From positions 1-64,000 of the forward strand of contig NZ_PDVP01000015.1 in assembly GCF_002727065.1 (NCBI RefSeq): a stretch of 64,000 bases of DNA, in the 5' to 3' direction. Position numbers and translations under genes: made by a program. The notes beneath the pieces were generated by a model. That model worked only from the letters and a program-made list of their open reading frames with translations. It ran no database searches and was not told where the DNA came from. Shown here piece by piece: positions 26,263 to 35,245 of the stretch. This DNA is from Zhengella mangrovi (GTDB lineage Bacteria; Pseudomonadota; Alphaproteobacteria; Rhizobiales; Rhizobiaceae). Position 1 is the stretch's first letter, and each line of letters opens with the position of its first letter.

Positions 26263-26874
26263 TCAGTATCCGACTGTGAAACGCTGACGGATGTTTTTGG
26301 GGTCTTCGATCTCGTCCACCATTGCGATGGCGTAATCCTCGTAGGAGATGCTCGACCCGTTCTCACCGGTCAAAAGCGCATCCTTGCCGAGCCGGAAGGT
26401 GCCGGTGCGCTCGCCGGGTACGAACATCGCCGACGGTGACAGGAAGGTCCAGTCGAGGTCGTCAAGCCTGCGCAGGTAATCCAGCAGTTTGGCGCCATTG
26501 CTGGCTTCCTGCTTGTAGGTTTCAGGGAAGTCAGACTGGTCGAGCAGGCGCTTGCCGGGTGCAACCTCGAGGCTGGCCGCGCCGCCGACAACCAGATAGC
26601 GCTTGACGTCCGCCTGACGCAGAGCCTCGACAATGATTGAGAAGTCGGTGCCGGTGAACCGGGTTGAACTGATGACGGCGTCGTGCCCCTTGACCAATCC
26701 GGCGAGAGCGTCTTTGTCCTGCGCATCCCCGGCAACCGCTTCTACGCCCGGAAGCGTTGCGATCTTTTCAGGATTGCGCGCGATGGCGGTCACCTGGTGG
26801 CCGCGATCGGAAAGTTCCTTGAGGATGCGCGATCCGACATTGCCGGATGCGCCGATGAGAGCAACTTTTACCAT
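26263..26874 (-). CDS. NAD(P)H-binding oxidoreductase (YwnB / BVR-B-like)
   Basis: The 203-residue protein has a Rossmann start (VKVALIGASGNVGSRILKELSDRGHQVTAIAR) and the pattern of atypical SDRs that bind NAD(P)H. It has VVGGAASL, a SPSAMF block, and a C-terminal SYEDYAIAMVDEIEDP. Such proteins are often induced by electrophile or quinone stress. The gene is divergent from the HxlR regulator at 26995, which is the usual regulator for this type of gene, and is followed by the DsbA-family gene. Confidence 0.85.
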   Translation of the reverse strand: MVKVALIGASGNVGSRILKELSDRGHQVTAIARNPEKIATLPGVEAVAGDAQDKDALAGLVKGHDAVISSTRFTGTDFSIIVEALRQADVKRYLVVGGAASLEVAPGKRLLDQSDFPETYKQEASNGAKLLDYLRRLDDLDWTFLSPSAMFVPGERTGTFRLGKDALLTGENGSSISYEDYAIAMVDEIEDPKNIRQRFTVGY

Positions 26875-26994
26875 TGCAAGCTTCTTTCAGTTCGATTTCG
26901 TGATCAGGTCTATTAACTAGACCAGAGGGTGCGATCTATGATATCAGGATCGTCCCCGCAAGACGTCATCGCACGGTGATCAGGTCATCCCGGC

Positions 26995-27411
26995 GTGACC
27001 GTGAGCGTCATGGAGCCTAGTAGGATGAGCCAGGGTAACCTCATATCCATACCATTCGTGTTCGAACAACCTTGCCCGATCAGAGACGTTCTCGACAGGA
27101 TCGGGGACCAGTGGAGCCTGCTCATTCTCGAAGTACTCGAGCACGGGACCATGCGCTTCAGCGAGATCGAGCGTGCGATCGCGGACATCTCCAAGCAGAT
27201 GCTCGCCAAGACGCTGAGGCGCCTGGAGGAAGACGGCTTCATCAGGCGCACGCTCTATCCGCAAGTGCCGCCGCGGGTCGAATATGAACTGACGGAACTG
27301 GGCCGCTCCTTCCTGGTGCCATTGAAGAACCTCATTGCTTGGGCGAACGAAAACCATCAGGCAATCTGCGAGGCGCGTAGCGATTATGGCGTAAAGAACG
27401 GCGGCCGGTGA
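26995..27411 (+). CDS. HxlR-family transcriptional regulator
   Basis: The 138-residue protein is a typical HxlR winged helix: CPIRDVLDRIGDQWSLLILEVL, then FSEIERAIADISKQMLAKTLRRLEEDGFI and the wing RRTLYPQVPPRVEYELTELGRSF. The Cys of the EQPC motif is the usual sensing residue for electrophiles or oxidants. It is divergent from the NAD(P)H-binding oxidoreductase. The start is uncertain: GTG at 26995, ATG at 27010 or ATG at 27025, none with a strong ribosome binding site. An IS remnant begins directly after its stop codon. Confidence 0.88.
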   Translation: MTVSVMEPSRMSQGNLISIPFVFEQPCPIRDVLDRIGDQWSLLILEVLEHGTMRFSEIERAIADISKQMLAKTLRRLEEDGFIRRTLYPQVPPRVEYELTELGRSFLVPLKNLIAWANENHQAICEARSDYGVKNGGR

Positions 27412-27413
27412 AC

Positions 27414-27807
27414 ATGGCGGCTGTCGAATACGATGGATGCCGACTTCTGTGTTGCAGCCGCCGAAGACGCGAACGCTCGCCACGGCCGGCCTGATATCTT
27501 CAACATGGATCAAGGCAGCCAGTTCACCAGCTTCGCCTTCACGAGCATACTGAAGGACGCCGGTATCCGCATCTCCGTGGACGAGCGCGGGCGCTGGATG
27601 GACAATGTCTTCATCGAGCGGCTGTTGCGAAGCCTCAAATACGAATGCGTCTTCCTTAGCGCGTTGAAAACCGGCAGTGAGGCCCGGGCTGGCATCGGTT
27701 CCTGGATAGATCAATACAACCAGCGACGCCCGCACTCGACCTTCGACGGCAAGACGCCCGATGAGGTTTATGCTACGGGGGAAATGACGGAGCAATTGGC
27801 GGCGTAG
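27414..27807 (+). pseudogene. IS3-family transposase OrfB, C-terminal fragment
   Basis: The plus strand encodes the last third of an IS3-family OrfB: WRLSNTMDADFCV, FNMDQGSQFTSFAFT (second Asp region), RGRWMDNVFIERLLRSLKYE with the catalytic Glu, and YNQRRPHSTFDGKTPDEVY. The N-terminal HTH and first catalytic Asp are missing, since homology begins abruptly 3 bp after the HxlR stop. It is therefore inactive and marks an insertion scar between the HxlR group and cassette 2. Confidence 0.85.
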
Positions 27808-27876
27808 AAACGAACCCGATCCACCTTAGCCAAGCCGCAAATCTGTCTCACCGGACGGGACCACACCACATTCGCC

Positions 27877-27972
27877 ATGACTGCACCTGAGATCGTCGAG
27901 AAGGTTCTGCATCTTCGCGAGACCTATTATCTGGGGCCGATGCTCATCGTCTGGTATCTGGCGCGTTACATA
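27877..27972 (+). pseudogene. IS481-like transposase fragment
   Basis: A short plus-strand frame reads TAPEIVEKVLHLRETYYLGP then IVWYLARY, matching the segment before the DDE core of IS481-type transposases (KVLHLR-TYHLGP-RIVWYLARYHGI). The match ends exactly where the 3' end of the GntR gene begins on the other strand, so an insertion or deletion junction lies at about 27970. Confidence 0.6.
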
Positions 27973-28652
27973 GCGCGCTTTGTGTTTTTTGACGCTTCGA
28001 CTGAAAGTTTGGTGCGAAACGCTTCGGCGAGATGCTCGATATGCTCCCAAAGATGCGACACAGCCAACTCAGCATCTTTTGCACGCACCGCATTGATCAC
28101 TGCAAAATGTTCGTTCATTGAGCGATCCGTATTTTCGCTCATGATCGTGAACAGGTGCGTTCTCAGCGCTTTAAGAGGAGAAATCGTGAGGTTGTATGAC
28201 CTCTCGGTAGTTCGGTTTTCCGCACCCATGATGATTGCGTTGTGAAACCGGTGGTCCCCCGCTGTATATCCGTGAGGATCTTGCGCTGCCAAGGCACGTT
28301 CCATTTCAGCGGTGGCATTTTCCAGGTTTCGCAACAAACTGCCATGATTTCGCACGATGCCGAGACGAAGGACGGCGGTTTCAAGAATCGCGCGATGCTC
28401 ACAAAGCTCGTCAACGACGCGCAGATTGGGCATAAAAACGAATGATCCTCGCTTTGGCGAGATCGTAACCAACCCTTCGGACTGCAGTGCCGCCAATGCA
28501 TCACGAACGGGCGAGCGACTGACGCCCAAGGCGTCCGCAAGTCGTTGCTCGGACAATTTCGAACCCAGAGGCAATTCGCCGGAAACAATAGCGTGTCTGA
28601 TACGCTCCGCGGTCACTTCCATAAGCGACTTGGGATAATCGACGCGTTGCAT
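27966..28652 (-). CDS. GntR-family (FadR subfamily) regulator of cassette 2
   Basis: The 228-residue protein has an N-terminal winged HTH (VTAERIRHAIVSGELPLGSKLSEQRLADALGVSRSPVRDALAALQSEGLVTI) and a C-terminal FCD helical domain (VDELCEHRAILETAVLRL, DHRFHNAIIMGAENR, MNEHFAVINAVRAKD, SHLWEHIEHL). The His and Asp positions typical of metal and organic acid binding are present. It is divergent from the FAD-linked oxidase gene at 28825. GGAGGAGC precedes the ATG. Its last codons coincide with the junction to an IS481-like remnant, so the extreme C-terminus may have been altered by that event. Confidence 0.92.
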   Translation of the reverse strand: MQRVDYPKSLMEVTAERIRHAIVSGELPLGSKLSEQRLADALGVSRSPVRDALAALQSEGLVTISPKRGSFVFMPNLRVVDELCEHRAILETAVLRLGIVRNHGSLLRNLENATAEMERALAAQDPHGYTAGDHRFHNAIIMGAENRTTERSYNLTISPLKALRTHLFTIMSENTDRSMNEHFAVINAVRAKDAELAVSHLWEHIEHLAEAFRTKLSVEASKNTKRAM

Positions 28653-28708
28653 TGACGGCTGCTCCTCCTGTCTGAAACCGGATCATGATCAAGTCAACGG
28701 CCGGTGTC

Positions 28709-28763
28709 AAACTGACATGTTAGATAACGCTTGACAGCAAAACTACCATGTTAGATGTTAGTT
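28709..28763. promoter_or_regulatory. Promoter and likely GntR operator of cassette 2
   Basis: A 23-bp dyad at 28741-28763 has arms AACTACCAT and ATGTTAGTT around GTTAG. A partial copy, AACTGACATGTTAGATAAC, lies at 28709. TTGACA at 28731-28736 is placed so that the -10 region falls inside the dyad, so a bound regulator would block transcription toward 28825. The dyad size fits an FCD-type GntR repressor. Confidence 0.55.
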
Positions 28764-28824
28764 TTTCTGATCCTCCCAGTGCTTCTCTGCGGATCTCAAG
28801 AGCTATTAAGGTGGAGCCACGACG

Positions 28825-30276
28825 TTGAGTGACGCGATCCGGAAACCCGACGCAGCTTGCATGGTCGATGCGTTTCGAGCCGTTGTGGGCGATGCGCATG
28901 TTCTGACCCGGCCCGAGAGTGTCGAGGGTTACCTGACGGACTGGACCGGACAATATCGCTCGAGCGCTCTAGCGGTTGTTCGCCCCGCCTCAACAGGCGA
29001 GGTCGCTGAACTGGTCAGGCTTTGCAACGCGCACGACATCGCGATTGTCCCTCAAGGTGGACGTACAGGTTTGTGTGGTGGCGGCGTCCCCGTCGCGGGG
29101 CGCGAGTCGGTCGTTGTATCAATGACCAGGATGAATGCGGTCCGATCCCTCGACGTGGGCGGGCGGACCGTAATCGCCGAAGCGGGTGTCATCCTGGAAA
29201 CGCTGCACGAGGCAGCCTTGAAACACGATCTGGTCTTTCCACTGATGTTCGGCGCGAAGGGCAGTTGCACCATTGGTGGAAATTTGTCGACAAACGCCGG
29301 TGGATCAAATGTCCTGCGCTATGGCAACGCCCGCGAACTGTGCCTTGGGATTGAAGCTGTCATGCCTGATGGCTCGATCATCAATGCGTTGACGGGCCTT
29401 CGCAAGGACAACACCGGCTACGACCTCAAGGACCTGCTGATCGGTGCCGAAGGCACTTTGGGTATCATTACTGCCGCGGTTTTAAAGCTTGTCCCGACGC
29501 CAAAGGCTCGTTCGACGGCCTTCTTGTCTGTCGTTACGCTTGAAGCCGCGCTTGCTGTCTTGAACCGTCTGCAGGACCACACGGGCGGCGGCGTCGAAGC
29601 CTTCGAGTACATGCCCCAGGCTGCTGTGGATGTGATCTGCGAAGTGTTTCCTGCCATCAACCGTCCGTTGGAGGGCGCCGTGGCGACTGGCATTCTGGTC
29701 GAGGTTGCCTCAACACGATCCAGCGATGCTATCGAAATGCATGACGGCGTGATCCGCCTGGAGGCTGAGATCATTGAGCTTCTGGGAGAGCTGATGGACG
29801 AAGGGTTGGTGCTGGATGCCATGCTGGCACAGTCCGGTCAGCAGCGCACCGATCTATGGAAAATGCGCGAGTCGACCCTTGAGGCAATTACCGAAGCAGG
29901 GCCAGCCTATCATCTTGATATATCGCTTCCGCTGGCACGGATCGCCCGGTTCGTAGAGGAAATGGATGCCGAGATGGATGGGCTCGGCTTCCAGCCTTTG
30001 ACCGTCGGCCATCTCGGTGATGGCAATCTGCATTACGCCTTGTCTGCTTCGGAAGGCCACAATTGGGATGCATTGCCACTGGAGATCGCCAAGGAGAAGG
30101 TGTTCGCGCTGCTGGCCGAACTGGGAGGCTCCTTTAGTGCTGAACACGGGATAGGACAGAGCAAACTGCCTGTCATGACCAGATTGAAAGAGCCCGCGCA
30201 ATTGGCAGTCATGCGGTCGATCAAGCAGGCCTTGGATCCAAATAACATATTCAATCCCGGCAAACTGCTTCCCTAG
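28825..30276 (+). CDS. FAD-linked oxidase, D-2-hydroxyacid dehydrogenase-like (GlcD family)
   Basis: The 483-residue flavoprotein belongs to the vanillyl-alcohol oxidase/PCMH superfamily. It has an N-terminal FAD-binding half (IAIVPQGGRTGLCGGGVPV, GSCTIGGNLSTNAGGSNVLRYG, LLIGAEGTLGIITAAVLKL) and a C-terminal cap with TVGHLGDGNLHYAL and EHGIGQSK, the His-containing motifs of D-lactate, D-2-hydroxyglutarate and glycolate dehydrogenases. It oxidises a D-2-hydroxy acid to the 2-oxo acid. The start is a TTG at 28825 with AAGGTGGAG upstream. As first gene of cassette 2, controlled by GntR, it should supply the oxo acid for the ThDP enzyme at its end. Confidence 0.9.
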   Translation: MSDAIRKPDAACMVDAFRAVVGDAHVLTRPESVEGYLTDWTGQYRSSALAVVRPASTGEVAELVRLCNAHDIAIVPQGGRTGLCGGGVPVAGRESVVVSMTRMNAVRSLDVGGRTVIAEAGVILETLHEAALKHDLVFPLMFGAKGSCTIGGNLSTNAGGSNVLRYGNARELCLGIEAVMPDGSIINALTGLRKDNTGYDLKDLLIGAEGTLGIITAAVLKLVPTPKARSTAFLSVVTLEAALAVLNRLQDHTGGGVEAFEYMPQAAVDVICEVFPAINRPLEGAVATGILVEVASTRSSDAIEMHDGVIRLEAEIIELLGELMDEGLVLDAMLAQSGQQRTDLWKMRESTLEAITEAGPAYHLDISLPLARIARFVEEMDAEMDGLGFQPLTVGHLGDGNLHYALSASEGHNWDALPLEIAKEKVFALLAELGGSFSAEHGIGQSKLPVMTRLKEPAQLAVMRSIKQALDPNNIFNPGKLLP

Positions 30277-30338
30277 CAGTAGTCCGACGCGCAGGCGGCT
30301 CGTTGTGTGAATACAAGCCATTTCAGGGAGGAAACGAT

Positions 30339-31310
30339 ATGGCTAGCTTCAAGAGAACATTCCACTGGGTCATGTGCGCAAGTGCGTTGATGAGTACGGG
30401 CATGCCAGCAGCCGCGGCGGCTGAATCCCTCTTCGACGGCTGCCCTTCGGGCCCTATCATTCAGCGTTTCATTGAATTCGGTAAAACCGGCGTTATGCCC
30501 AAGGATCTGGGCAAATGGCTGAACACACCCGCTGATCAATACATCGAGCCGTGGAAGCCTTTTGACAATGTCGACTTTGTCGGAGTTTGCTGGGTTTCGG
30601 CATGGCTCGTGCACACCGATGACGGCGTTGTCCTGATCGACACGCTCTATGGTCCCTTCAAAAAAATGATCGTAGAAAACATACAGAAGACGGGGACCGA
30701 TCTCGCAGACATCAAATATGTTTTGATGACGCATGGCCATTTCGACCATGTCGGTGGTGCAGTCGCATTGAAGCCGCTATTGCCCAATGCGAAATTTGTG
30801 ATGACGAAAGCGGGCTGGGACGAAGCAGTTGAATCATCAACTGCATCCCAAGGTGGCGCTCGAGCCTGGGATATGATTGCGCCCGAAATCACTGTTGCCG
30901 ATGGCGACGAGATCAAGGTCGGCAACAACACGTTCAAGGTTATCGAAACGCCAGGCCATACATGGGGAACGGCGTCCTACATTTATGATGTGCACGACGG
31001 GGAAAACACCTATCGCGCAATCACGATTGGAGGCCTTGGCCTTAATGCCATTGAGGGGCCGCCGCAGGTCGAAGCATACATCGATAGCGTGGACCGCGTA
31101 CGCCAACTTGTAGAGGCGGAAGAGATGCCGGTCGCAGTGCACCTCACCACGCATGGTTTTTCTGCAGATCTCGATGAAAACCGTCAAAAGCACGTGGCCC
31201 GCAAAGACGGTGAGCCGAATGTCTTCGTCGACCCTCAGGCCCTTCTCAAACAGATTGCAGCATTGCGGGAACGGGCCGTTAAGCGGCTTGAAATTGAAAA
31301 ATCCAAGTAG
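30339..31310 (+). CDS. Secreted MBL-fold metallo-hydrolase
   Basis: The 323-residue protein starts with a signal peptide (RTFHWVMCASALMSTGMPAAAAA). A metallo-beta-lactamase fold follows, with THGHFDHVGG as the zinc site, a downstream His in ETPGHTWGTASY, and HLTTHGFS near the C-terminus. The layout recalls subclass-B3-like hydrolases of the periplasm. GGGAGGAAACGAT precedes the ATG. In the operon it lies between the flavoenzyme and the transporter genes, so it probably opens an ester or lactone outside the cytoplasm before uptake; a beta-lactamase role is less likely. The substrate is not predictable. Confidence 0.85.
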   Translation: MASFKRTFHWVMCASALMSTGMPAAAAAESLFDGCPSGPIIQRFIEFGKTGVMPKDLGKWLNTPADQYIEPWKPFDNVDFVGVCWVSAWLVHTDDGVVLIDTLYGPFKKMIVENIQKTGTDLADIKYVLMTHGHFDHVGGAVALKPLLPNAKFVMTKAGWDEAVESSTASQGGARAWDMIAPEITVADGDEIKVGNNTFKVIETPGHTWGTASYIYDVHDGENTYRAITIGGLGLNAIEGPPQVEAYIDSVDRVRQLVEAEEMPVAVHLTTHGFSADLDENRQKHVARKDGEPNVFVDPQALLKQIAALRERAVKRLEIEKSK

Positions 31311-31343
31311 TGCATGAACGTAGTCATACAGGGAGGAAACACA

Positions 31344-32291
31344 ATGAAACTGTCAAAAAACCTCGTGGCTCTGGCGGCAAGTGCCGTCATGGCCCTTACC
31401 GCTCCATCATTCGCTGAAGACTGGGCGCCCGATGGGCCGTTGACCATCGAGATCGGTTTTGGTGCCGGCGGATCGACCGATACCATGGGACGTGTCCTGG
31501 CAGAGGTCATGAAGGAGAATACAGGCTGGAACATTGTGGTAGAAAACAAGCCAGGCGGTGGCGGTGTTGCCATGTTCACCGGTCTGTCGCAACGCCCGGC
31601 TGACGGCAAGACCATTGGCATGGGCGTCAGCATACCGGTGCTCGTACAACTCGTGCAGCGCGGTGATCAACTGCCGTTCAACGTCGACAGCTTCGATTAT
31701 CTTGGCACTATCGCCAAGGCCGAGCTGGCGCTTGTGGCAAGCAAGGACGCTCCGTTTGACGATCTTGAAGGCATGATCGCCTATGCCAAGGAGAAAGGCA
31801 CTTTGCCCGTGGCCACAATGGCACCGCCGCAGGTCTTGATGATGAAACAGACCAAGGCAACAACCGGAGCTGAGTTCAATCTTGTCACTGCCGATGGCGG
31901 TGCCGAGGTCATGAAGCTGATCCTGGGTGGGCAGGTTATGGCCGGCTTCGGATCGGGCGAGCAATTTCCCTATCTGGAATCCGGTGACATGAAAGTCATT
32001 GCAAGCGCCAACCAGTCCCGACTTAGCTACGCGCCCGAGGCCAAGACTTTCATCGAATCCGGCGTCAATGCCTATGTCGATCCAGTGTTCTTCCTGGCCA
32101 TGAAAGCGGGCACTGACGCTGAAGCTCTCAAGGCGATTTCGGCAGCAATTGACGAGGCGACAAAGGCGCCTGCTTTTGCCGAGATTGTTCAGAATGCCGT
32201 GAAAGGTGCTCCGATCAACATGGGGCCTGAGGGCGCCAAGCAGATGATGGTGGATGGTTTGGCAAACGCCAAGATCCTGTTTGCAAAATAG
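31344..32291 (+). CDS. TTT substrate-binding protein, TctC family (cassette 2)
   Basis: The 315-residue periplasmic protein has a signal peptide (MKLSKNLVALAASAVMALTAPSFA) and the TctC pattern: PDGPLTIEIGFGAGGSTDTMGRVLAEVM, VVENKPGGGGVAMFTGLSQRPADGKTIG, and a C-terminal KAISAAIDEATKAPAF. GGGAGGAAACACA precedes the ATG, nearly the same leader as the MBL gene. It is followed by a terminator-like hairpin and then TctB and TctA. It is clearly distinct in sequence from the cassette 1 TctC, so the two transporters probably take different ligands. Confidence 0.92.
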   Translation: MKLSKNLVALAASAVMALTAPSFAEDWAPDGPLTIEIGFGAGGSTDTMGRVLAEVMKENTGWNIVVENKPGGGGVAMFTGLSQRPADGKTIGMGVSIPVLVQLVQRGDQLPFNVDSFDYLGTIAKAELALVASKDAPFDDLEGMIAYAKEKGTLPVATMAPPQVLMMKQTKATTGAEFNLVTADGGAEVMKLILGGQVMAGFGSGEQFPYLESGDMKVIASANQSRLSYAPEAKTFIESGVNAYVDPVFFLAMKAGTDAEALKAISAAIDEATKAPAFAEIVQNAVKGAPINMGPEGAKQMMVDGLANAKILFAK

Positions 32292-32304
32292 CCATCCCAA
32301 CCCA

Positions 32305-32332
32305 CCCCGCCACAGCCCGTGGCGGGGTTTTT
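32305..32332 (+). terminator. Intrinsic terminator or attenuator between tctC and tctB
   Basis: The stem CCCCGCCAC/GTGGCGGGG with a short loop and TTTTT lies 14 bp after the tctC stop and before tctB. It would let excess binding protein be made relative to the membrane subunits, with partial read-through to the rest of the operon. Confidence 0.75.
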
Positions 32333-32353
32333 CAGTACTCGGGGGAGGTAAAC

Positions 32354-32779
32354 ATGGGCACCATGGCAGATCGCATTTCAGGGCTTTTCTTCATGGCCTT
32401 GGGTCTTGTGATGTACTTCTGGATAAACCCGACCTACATCGAAACCGTTGACGGTGGAAATTTATCTCCTGATTCACTCCCAAATATCTGTTCGCTGATC
32501 CTTGCCGTCGCGGGAGCGTTCGTCGCGATCAAGCCCACCAACCATCATGTCCGAAATCCGGTCCTGATGGCAAAGACAGGCCTTTACGTAGCACTGCTGG
32601 TCGCTGGAATTTGGGCAATGTCATGGCTCGGGTTTGAGTATGTCGCGCCTGTTCTTGCGCTGGCAATCATGTGGTTTGTCGGAGAGCGCCGCCTGCTTTG
32701 GCTTGGCCTTGGAGTCGTTGTAGTGCCTGCGGCCATTTGGTTCATCGTAACCCAATTGCTTGGCCGGGCCTTGCCGTAA
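32354..32779 (+). CDS. TTT small membrane subunit, TctB family (cassette 2)
   Basis: The 141-residue membrane protein has four hydrophobic helices (ISGLFFMALGLVMYFWI; LPNICSLILAVAGAFVAI; TGLYVALLVAGIWAMSWLGFEYVAPVLALAIMWF; LLWLGLGVVVVPAAIWFIV) and the conserved GNLSPDSLP stretch after the first helix. GGGGGAGG precedes the ATG. It pairs with the TctA gene 11 bp downstream. Confidence 0.88.
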   Translation: MGTMADRISGLFFMALGLVMYFWINPTYIETVDGGNLSPDSLPNICSLILAVAGAFVAIKPTNHHVRNPVLMAKTGLYVALLVAGIWAMSWLGFEYVAPVLALAIMWFVGERRLLWLGLGVVVVPAAIWFIVTQLLGRALP

Positions 32780-32790
32780 GGACGTAAGAT

Positions 32791-34293
32791 ATGGTTGATT
32801 TTTCAACAATGCTTGCGGGTTTTGGAGACGCGCTGAGCTTCTTGAACCTTGCGTTCATTCTGTTTGGCGTTGTGCTCGGTCAGTTTGTCGGGGCGGTTCC
32901 CGGCATTGGTCCGATTATGGCAATGGCAATCGCCATCCCCTTTACTTTCGGGCTTGATCCGCTACCCGCCATCGCTTTCCTTGTGGGTGTAAACAAGGGC
33001 GGCCTGGTCGGTGGCGCGGTTCCTGCAGTTCTGATGAATACCCCCGGCACACCGGATGCGGCCGCCACCGCCATGGACGGTTACCCGTTGGCAAAGCAGG
33101 GCAAGCCCCTGAAAGCCACGAAAATGGCACTTTTTTCCTCAATTACCGGAGATACATTCAGCGATATTGTCCTGATTACCGTCTCCGCGCCGCTGGCCGT
33201 TCTGGCCCTGAAAATGGGGCCGATCGAGGTCGTTGCGCTGATGATCTTTGCCTTTTCGATCCTTGCTGGATTGATCGGCAATTCGCTTGCCAAAGGCATC
33301 ATCTCTGCGGCGTTCGGATTGCTCGCGGCTTCCATAGGGCAAGACCCCGAAAACTTCACGCCGCGCCTGATCTTTGGCTACTGGGACCTCTTTGATGGTT
33401 TAGCGCTGCCGTCAGTCGCAATTGGCATGCTCGCCATCTCCGAAATACTCCACCGCCTATCCGAGGCCCACGGAAATTTGCGGCCGGCCATCATCGCAAA
33501 GAATACGGACAACCCGGATGACTCCCGTGTTACATGGGCGGAGTATTGGTCATGCCGCGTTACCATGCTGCGCGGCGCAATCATTGGCACAATTCTCGGA
33601 GCGCTTCCCGGGATCGGCTCAACGGCCGCCGCCTTCATGTCCTATGCAATGACAAAGGCAAGCTCCAAGGATCCAGGCAGCTTTGGCAAAGGAAACATTC
33701 ACGGGATTGCCGCGTCCGAATCTGCCAACTCAGCCGTGGTCGGTGCCAATCTGATCCCGCTTCTGACTTTGGGCATTCCAGGTAGTGTCGGCGCAGCACT
33801 GATTATCAGCGCCTTCATGATTCACGGAATGCAGCCCGGACCGCTTCTGTTCGAAAATCAGGGAAGGCTTGTCTATGGTCTGTTTGGCGCGATGATCATG
33901 GCCAATTTCGTCAACCTTTGGGTCGGACAGCTTGGTTTACGGCTATGGGTCAAGGTCGTTTCTGCACCTGAATCCATCATCTTCTCATCAGCACTGCTCT
34001 TGTGTTTTGTCGGAGTTTCGATGGCAACCAGCGGGCTCTTTGGCGTGGCTATCATGCTTATCTTTGCCATCATCGGATACTTAATGACCAGCTTTGGCTA
34101 TTCGTTGGTGATCTTCATCATCGCGTTTTTCCTTGGGCCACGGTTTGAGAAATCCATCGCCCAGTCTTTGGCGTTGACCAATGGCGACATGACACAGGTT
34201 CTGAAAAGCCCTGTGGCTGTGGCGCTGCTTATCCTGTCGGTTGTCTCGTTGGTCTGGTTCTTGCGCACGAACGCGCGAGTTGAGGACGAATGA
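32791..34293 (+). CDS. TTT large membrane subunit, TctA family (cassette 2)
   Basis: The 500-residue permease shows the TctA signature GAVPGIGPIMAMAIAIPFTFGLDPLPAIAFLVGVNKGGLVGGAVPAVLMNTPGTPDAAAT in two blocks and the second half-repeat with GALPGIGSTAAAFMSYAMTK and SANSAVVGANLIPLLTLGIPGS. About twelve hydrophobic helices are present. It completes the second TTT transporter of the window. Confidence 0.93.
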   Translation: MVDFSTMLAGFGDALSFLNLAFILFGVVLGQFVGAVPGIGPIMAMAIAIPFTFGLDPLPAIAFLVGVNKGGLVGGAVPAVLMNTPGTPDAAATAMDGYPLAKQGKPLKATKMALFSSITGDTFSDIVLITVSAPLAVLALKMGPIEVVALMIFAFSILAGLIGNSLAKGIISAAFGLLAASIGQDPENFTPRLIFGYWDLFDGLALPSVAIGMLAISEILHRLSEAHGNLRPAIIAKNTDNPDDSRVTWAEYWSCRVTMLRGAIIGTILGALPGIGSTAAAFMSYAMTKASSKDPGSFGKGNIHGIAASESANSAVVGANLIPLLTLGIPGSVGAALIISAFMIHGMQPGPLLFENQGRLVYGLFGAMIMANFVNLWVGQLGLRLWVKVVSAPESIIFSSALLLCFVGVSMATSGLFGVAIMLIFAIIGYLMTSFGYSLVIFIIAFFLGPRFEKSIAQSLALTNGDMTQVLKSPVAVALLILSVVSLVWFLRTNARVEDE

Positions 34294-34344
34294 CGTGGAT
34301 CATCTTCAACAGTTCCATTTGTTGAAATTTCAATTGGGGGCCGA

Positions 34345-35163
34345 ATGTCGATCAAATCCATCCTGAGTGCCTATAGTGGCGATGCATCAAAGGGCAGCGG
34401 TTTGCGGCATGCACTGCATCTGGCCAAACACCATGATGCTTGGCTGACTGGCGTTTTGCGTCACAGCCAAAGCGATCTTGAGCGAACACTGCGCGGGACT
34501 GTACCGACGAGCTTCCTCAAGCCGTTCCTCGAGGCTGAAGAGGCGCGGTTTGCAGAGATCGCCGAAAGGTTTCGGGCGATAACCGCCGAAGCCGGACTTG
34601 AAGACCGATCAGACTTTGTCAAACTTGACGCCCAAAAAGGCCTCTCATTATCGGAATTCGCGCGATCATTTGATCTGGTTGTCACCGGTGCGCACTCTTA
34701 TAGCGAAAACGAGGCGCATATGTCAGCCAACCCAGATCTGATCGCCCTACGCAGCGGCCGCCCGGTTCTTGTAGTGCCCGATGAGTACGAAGCTGAAGGG
34801 CTTGCAGACCACGCCCTTGTCGCCTGGGATGGCAAGAGATCATCGGCCCGTTCGCTTGGTGACGCCATGATCGGCCTTGAGGATAAGTCAAAAGTTACCC
34901 TTCTGACCGTCGGCACACAACAAGTGCCAGGAACGGAATACTTGCTGCGCAATCTCGAACGTCACGGGATAGACGCGAGTTTTGTTCTGAAATCTCAGCA
35001 AGGGTCGATTGCTGAAACCATTCTGTCAACCGCGCAGGAAATTTCAGCTCAACTGGTGGTCATGGGGGCGTTCGAACATAGTAAGTTCAGCCAAGATATG
35101 TTTGGAGGGGTCACGACAGATATCATCGCAAGGGCGGATGTCCCTGTGTTTCTGTCCCATTGA
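34345..35163 (+). CDS. Universal stress protein family, two tandem domains
   Basis: The 272-residue protein is built of two UspA-like halves. The first (1-145) is degenerate, ending DLVVTGAHSYSE. The second carries LVAWDGKRSSARSLGDAM, VTLLTVG, and LVVMGAFEHSKFSQDMFGGVTTDIIARADVPVFLSH, the usual C-terminal Usp pattern with a partly preserved nucleotide loop. TTT transporters are often accompanied by such a protein, possibly as a regulatory partner. It lies between tctA and the ThDP enzyme in the same direction. Confidence 0.88.
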   Translation: MSIKSILSAYSGDASKGSGLRHALHLAKHHDAWLTGVLRHSQSDLERTLRGTVPTSFLKPFLEAEEARFAEIAERFRAITAEAGLEDRSDFVKLDAQKGLSLSEFARSFDLVVTGAHSYSENEAHMSANPDLIALRSGRPVLVVPDEYEAEGLADHALVAWDGKRSSARSLGDAMIGLEDKSKVTLLTVGTQQVPGTEYLLRNLERHGIDASFVLKSQQGSIAETILSTAQEISAQLVVMGAFEHSKFSQDMFGGVTTDIIARADVPVFLSH

Positions 35164-35245
35164 AGCCCAAGCGACCACCTTTCAATCAGTAATAGGACAA
35201 GACGGGGGCCATTGAGGCTCAGACCTTCTTTGAAGGACAGGACAA

